DNA of 64,000 bases from BRH-c54 sp965284565 (GTDB taxonomy: Bacteria; Bacteroidota; Bacteroidia; Flavobacteriales_E; Vicingaceae). This document shows, in pieces, positions 62,654 to 64,000 of this stretch (the stretch's first letter is position 1; the number at the start of each line of letters is the position of its first letter). The notes below the pieces were generated by a model. The model worked only from the letters and a program-made list of their open reading frames with translations, ran no database searches and was not told the origin of the DNA. Location: contig OZ260100.1 in assembly GCA_965284565.1 (NCBI GenBank), positions 186,001-250,000 of the forward strand, given 5' to 3'. The translations under genes and the position numbers were made by a program.

Positions 62654-63775
62654 ATGAAATTTATAGTAACAAGTACAGCATTATTAAAAAAACTACAACA
62701 AATTAGTGGCGTATTAAGTACAAACAATACTTTACCAATTTTAGATAATTTTTTATTTGAGATTAAAGATAGTGAACTTTCTGTAACAGCTTCAGATTTA
62801 GAAACAACTATTACTACAAAACTTAGTATTGAATCTAAAGAAGATGGAATTATTGCTATACCTGCCAAGTTATTGTTAGATACCTTAAAAACTTTTCCTA
62901 CTCAACCGCTTACTTTTACTATTGATAGCAAAGATTTTGGCATTGAAATTACTTCTGATGAAGGTAAATACAAATTAAGTGGTTTAAATGGTGAAGAGTT
63001 TCCTAAAACTCCTGAAATTGAGAAGCCGTCAACTATAAAAATTAATGCAGGTATTATTGAAAATGCTATTAATAAAACACTTTTCGCTACAGGAAATGAC
63101 GAACTAAGACCTGTTATGTCGGGAGTGTTTTTTGAATTAAACAATGATGACATCACTTTTGTAGCTACTGATGCACACAAGTTGGTAAAATACAGAAGAA
63201 CAGATTTAGGAGCTAAAACAGGCTCTTCATTTATCTTCCCTAAAAAACCATTAACCTTACTTAAAAATATTTTGAGTAGCGTAAATGATGATGTAACGAT
63301 AAAATACAACGAAACCAACGCAGCTTTTGAATTTGAATCTACCAAGTTAATCTCTAGGTTAATTGATGGAAAATATCCAAACTACAATGCTGTTATACCA
63401 ACTGAAAACCCAAATATATTAACTGTTGAAAGAAGTAAATTTTTAACTGCTCTAAAAAGAGTTGCGATTTTCTCTAACAAAACAACTCACCAAATAAAAC
63501 TAAAAATGTCAGGCAGCGAATTACAAATCTCTGCTGAAGATTTAGATTTTTCTAATGAAGCTGTTGAAAGACTTACATGTCAGTTTGAAGGTGAAGACAT
63601 GGAAATAGGCTTTAACGCTGCATTTTTATTAGAAATGTTAACTAACTTAACATCAGACAATGTAAGTATTGCGATGTCGGCTCCAAACAGAGCAGGAATT
63701 TTAACCCCTGTAGAAAAAGAAGACGACAACGAAGAAGTATTGATGTTGGTGATGCCTGTAATGTTAAACAACTAA
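62654..63775 (+). CDS. dnaN: DNA polymerase III sliding clamp (beta subunit)
   Basis: The 373-residue protein forms the dimeric ring that tethers DNA polymerase III to DNA. It has the three clamp-domain repeats: MKFIVTSTALLKKLQQISGVLSTNNTLPILDNFLFE at the start, RPVMSGVFFELNNDDITFVATDAHKLVKY in the middle and the C-terminal ILTPVEKEDDNEEVLMLVMPVML. Length is typical. A -7 box TACTTTTG (62606-62613) is followed by a leader of about 35 nt. dnaA is not adjacent in this window. Confidence 0.97.
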   Translation: MKFIVTSTALLKKLQQISGVLSTNNTLPILDNFLFEIKDSELSVTASDLETTITTKLSIESKEDGIIAIPAKLLLDTLKTFPTQPLTFTIDSKDFGIEITSDEGKYKLSGLNGEEFPKTPEIEKPSTIKINAGIIENAINKTLFATGNDELRPVMSGVFFELNNDDITFVATDAHKLVKYRRTDLGAKTGSSFIFPKKPLTLLKNILSSVNDDVTIKYNETNAAFEFESTKLISRLIDGKYPNYNAVIPTENPNILTVERSKFLTALKRVAIFSNKTTHQIKLKMSGSELQISAEDLDFSNEAVERLTCQFEGEDMEIGFNAAFLLEMLTNLTSDNVSIAMSAPNRAGILTPVEKEDDNEEVLMLVMPVMLNN

Positions 63776-63797
63776 GAAAACATAACTCTTCATCACC

Positions 63798-64000
63798 ATG
63801 AATTTTGATTTGCTTCAACAACTTTGCAAAGTACATGCCCCTTCTGGCAGCGAAGAAGCTATGACTAAGTTTCTTTTAAAACACATCAAAAAAGAGCAAA
63901 AAAACTGGAAAGTTCAACCTGAAATTTTGATGGGAGAAGACTTTCAAGATTGTATTATACTGATTTTTGGTGAGCCAAGAACAGCTATTTTCGCTCACAT
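63798..64000 (+). CDS. N-terminal part of a probable M42/M28-type aminopeptidase (partial)
   Basis: Sixty-seven codons are visible before the window ends. The opening MNFDLLQQLCKVHAPSGSEEAMTKFLLKHI resembles the start of M42 or related zinc aminopeptidases, where HAPSG-x-E is a familiar motif, and the strand before the edge contains TAIFAH, where the first metal ligand is expected. The metal site proper lies outside the window. It starts 22 bp after dnaN, same strand. Confidence 0.6.
   Translation, partial: MNFDLLQQLCKVHAPSGSEEAMTKFLLKHIKKEQKNWKVQPEILMGEDFQDCIILIFGEPRTAIFAH

Overview
The window is a low-GC chromosomal segment from a member of Bacteroidota, most likely a marine or aquatic lineage of Flavobacteriia. 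The evidence is the type IX secretion (T9SS) signature set: a CHU_C-type C-terminal sorting domain, a PorP/SprF-like protein and an OmpA/PD40 protein. Promoters fit the Bacteroidota pattern TTG-N19/20-TAnnTTTG, starts rarely have a Shine-Dalgarno sequence, GcvP is a single chain, ProS is of the short archaeal/eukaryotic-like type, and there is an alternative GlmU-like enzyme. No rRNA, tRNA, CRISPR array, prophage or insertion sequence with a transposase was seen. Coding density is high and most genes are housekeeping.

Layout. 1-5.3 kb: the tail of a probable B12/radical-SAM protein, tilS, a metal-receptor-like binding protein, small exported proteins and an EamA transporter, with three palindromic or inverted-repeat elements between or inside genes. 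5.3-11.2 kb: pyrG-yidC-DUF6438 lipoprotein-GNAT-small protein, tightly spaced. 11.2-20.2 kb: an atypical LuxR-type regulator divergent from a T9SS cargo / PorP-SprF / OmpA operon. 20.2-27.9 kb: a signalling island with an ATP-grasp-free, E1/ThiF-like adenylating enzyme overlapping a GNAT/LuxI-like protein, then a 7TM-DISM histidine kinase overlapping a REC-PAS-histidine kinase, a divergent stand-alone response regulator, a lone substrate-binding lipoprotein and a SET protein. 28-34.3 kb (minus strand): gcvP, a FadL-like outer-membrane protein and two AQDDFY-type exported proteins, one extremely Tyr/Gly/Trp-rich. 34.5-39.9 kb: proS, a conserved hypothetical, pruA and a methionine-gamma-lyase-like enzyme. 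40-41.8 kb: a type II restriction-modification pair. 41.9-42.8 kb: two related foldable repeats flanking a small gene. 42.9-49.6 kb: a DUF2520 protein, the ccsBA cytochrome c assembly fusion, glutamate dehydrogenase and the NhaD antiporter. 49.7-54 kb: rpsA, pyrR-pyrB and a cyclophilin. 54-64 kb: DinB, a large TraB-domain protein, rpmE (type B), a GlmU-like enzyme, lon (with a sigma-54-like promoter), dnaN and the start of a peptidase.

How the genes work together: pyrG, pyrR and pyrB serve pyrimidine nucleotide synthesis. GcvP, glutamate dehydrogenase, PruA and the Cys/Met lyase serve amino-acid catabolism. CcsBA and NhaD serve the energised membrane. The T9SS trio exports and anchors a large surface protein. 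The most promising uncharacterised unit is the ThiF-GNAT-histidine-kinase cluster at about 20.2-26.3 kb. It has the parts expected of a small-molecule signal-synthesis and sensing system, but that role is inferred from domain content and gene order only.
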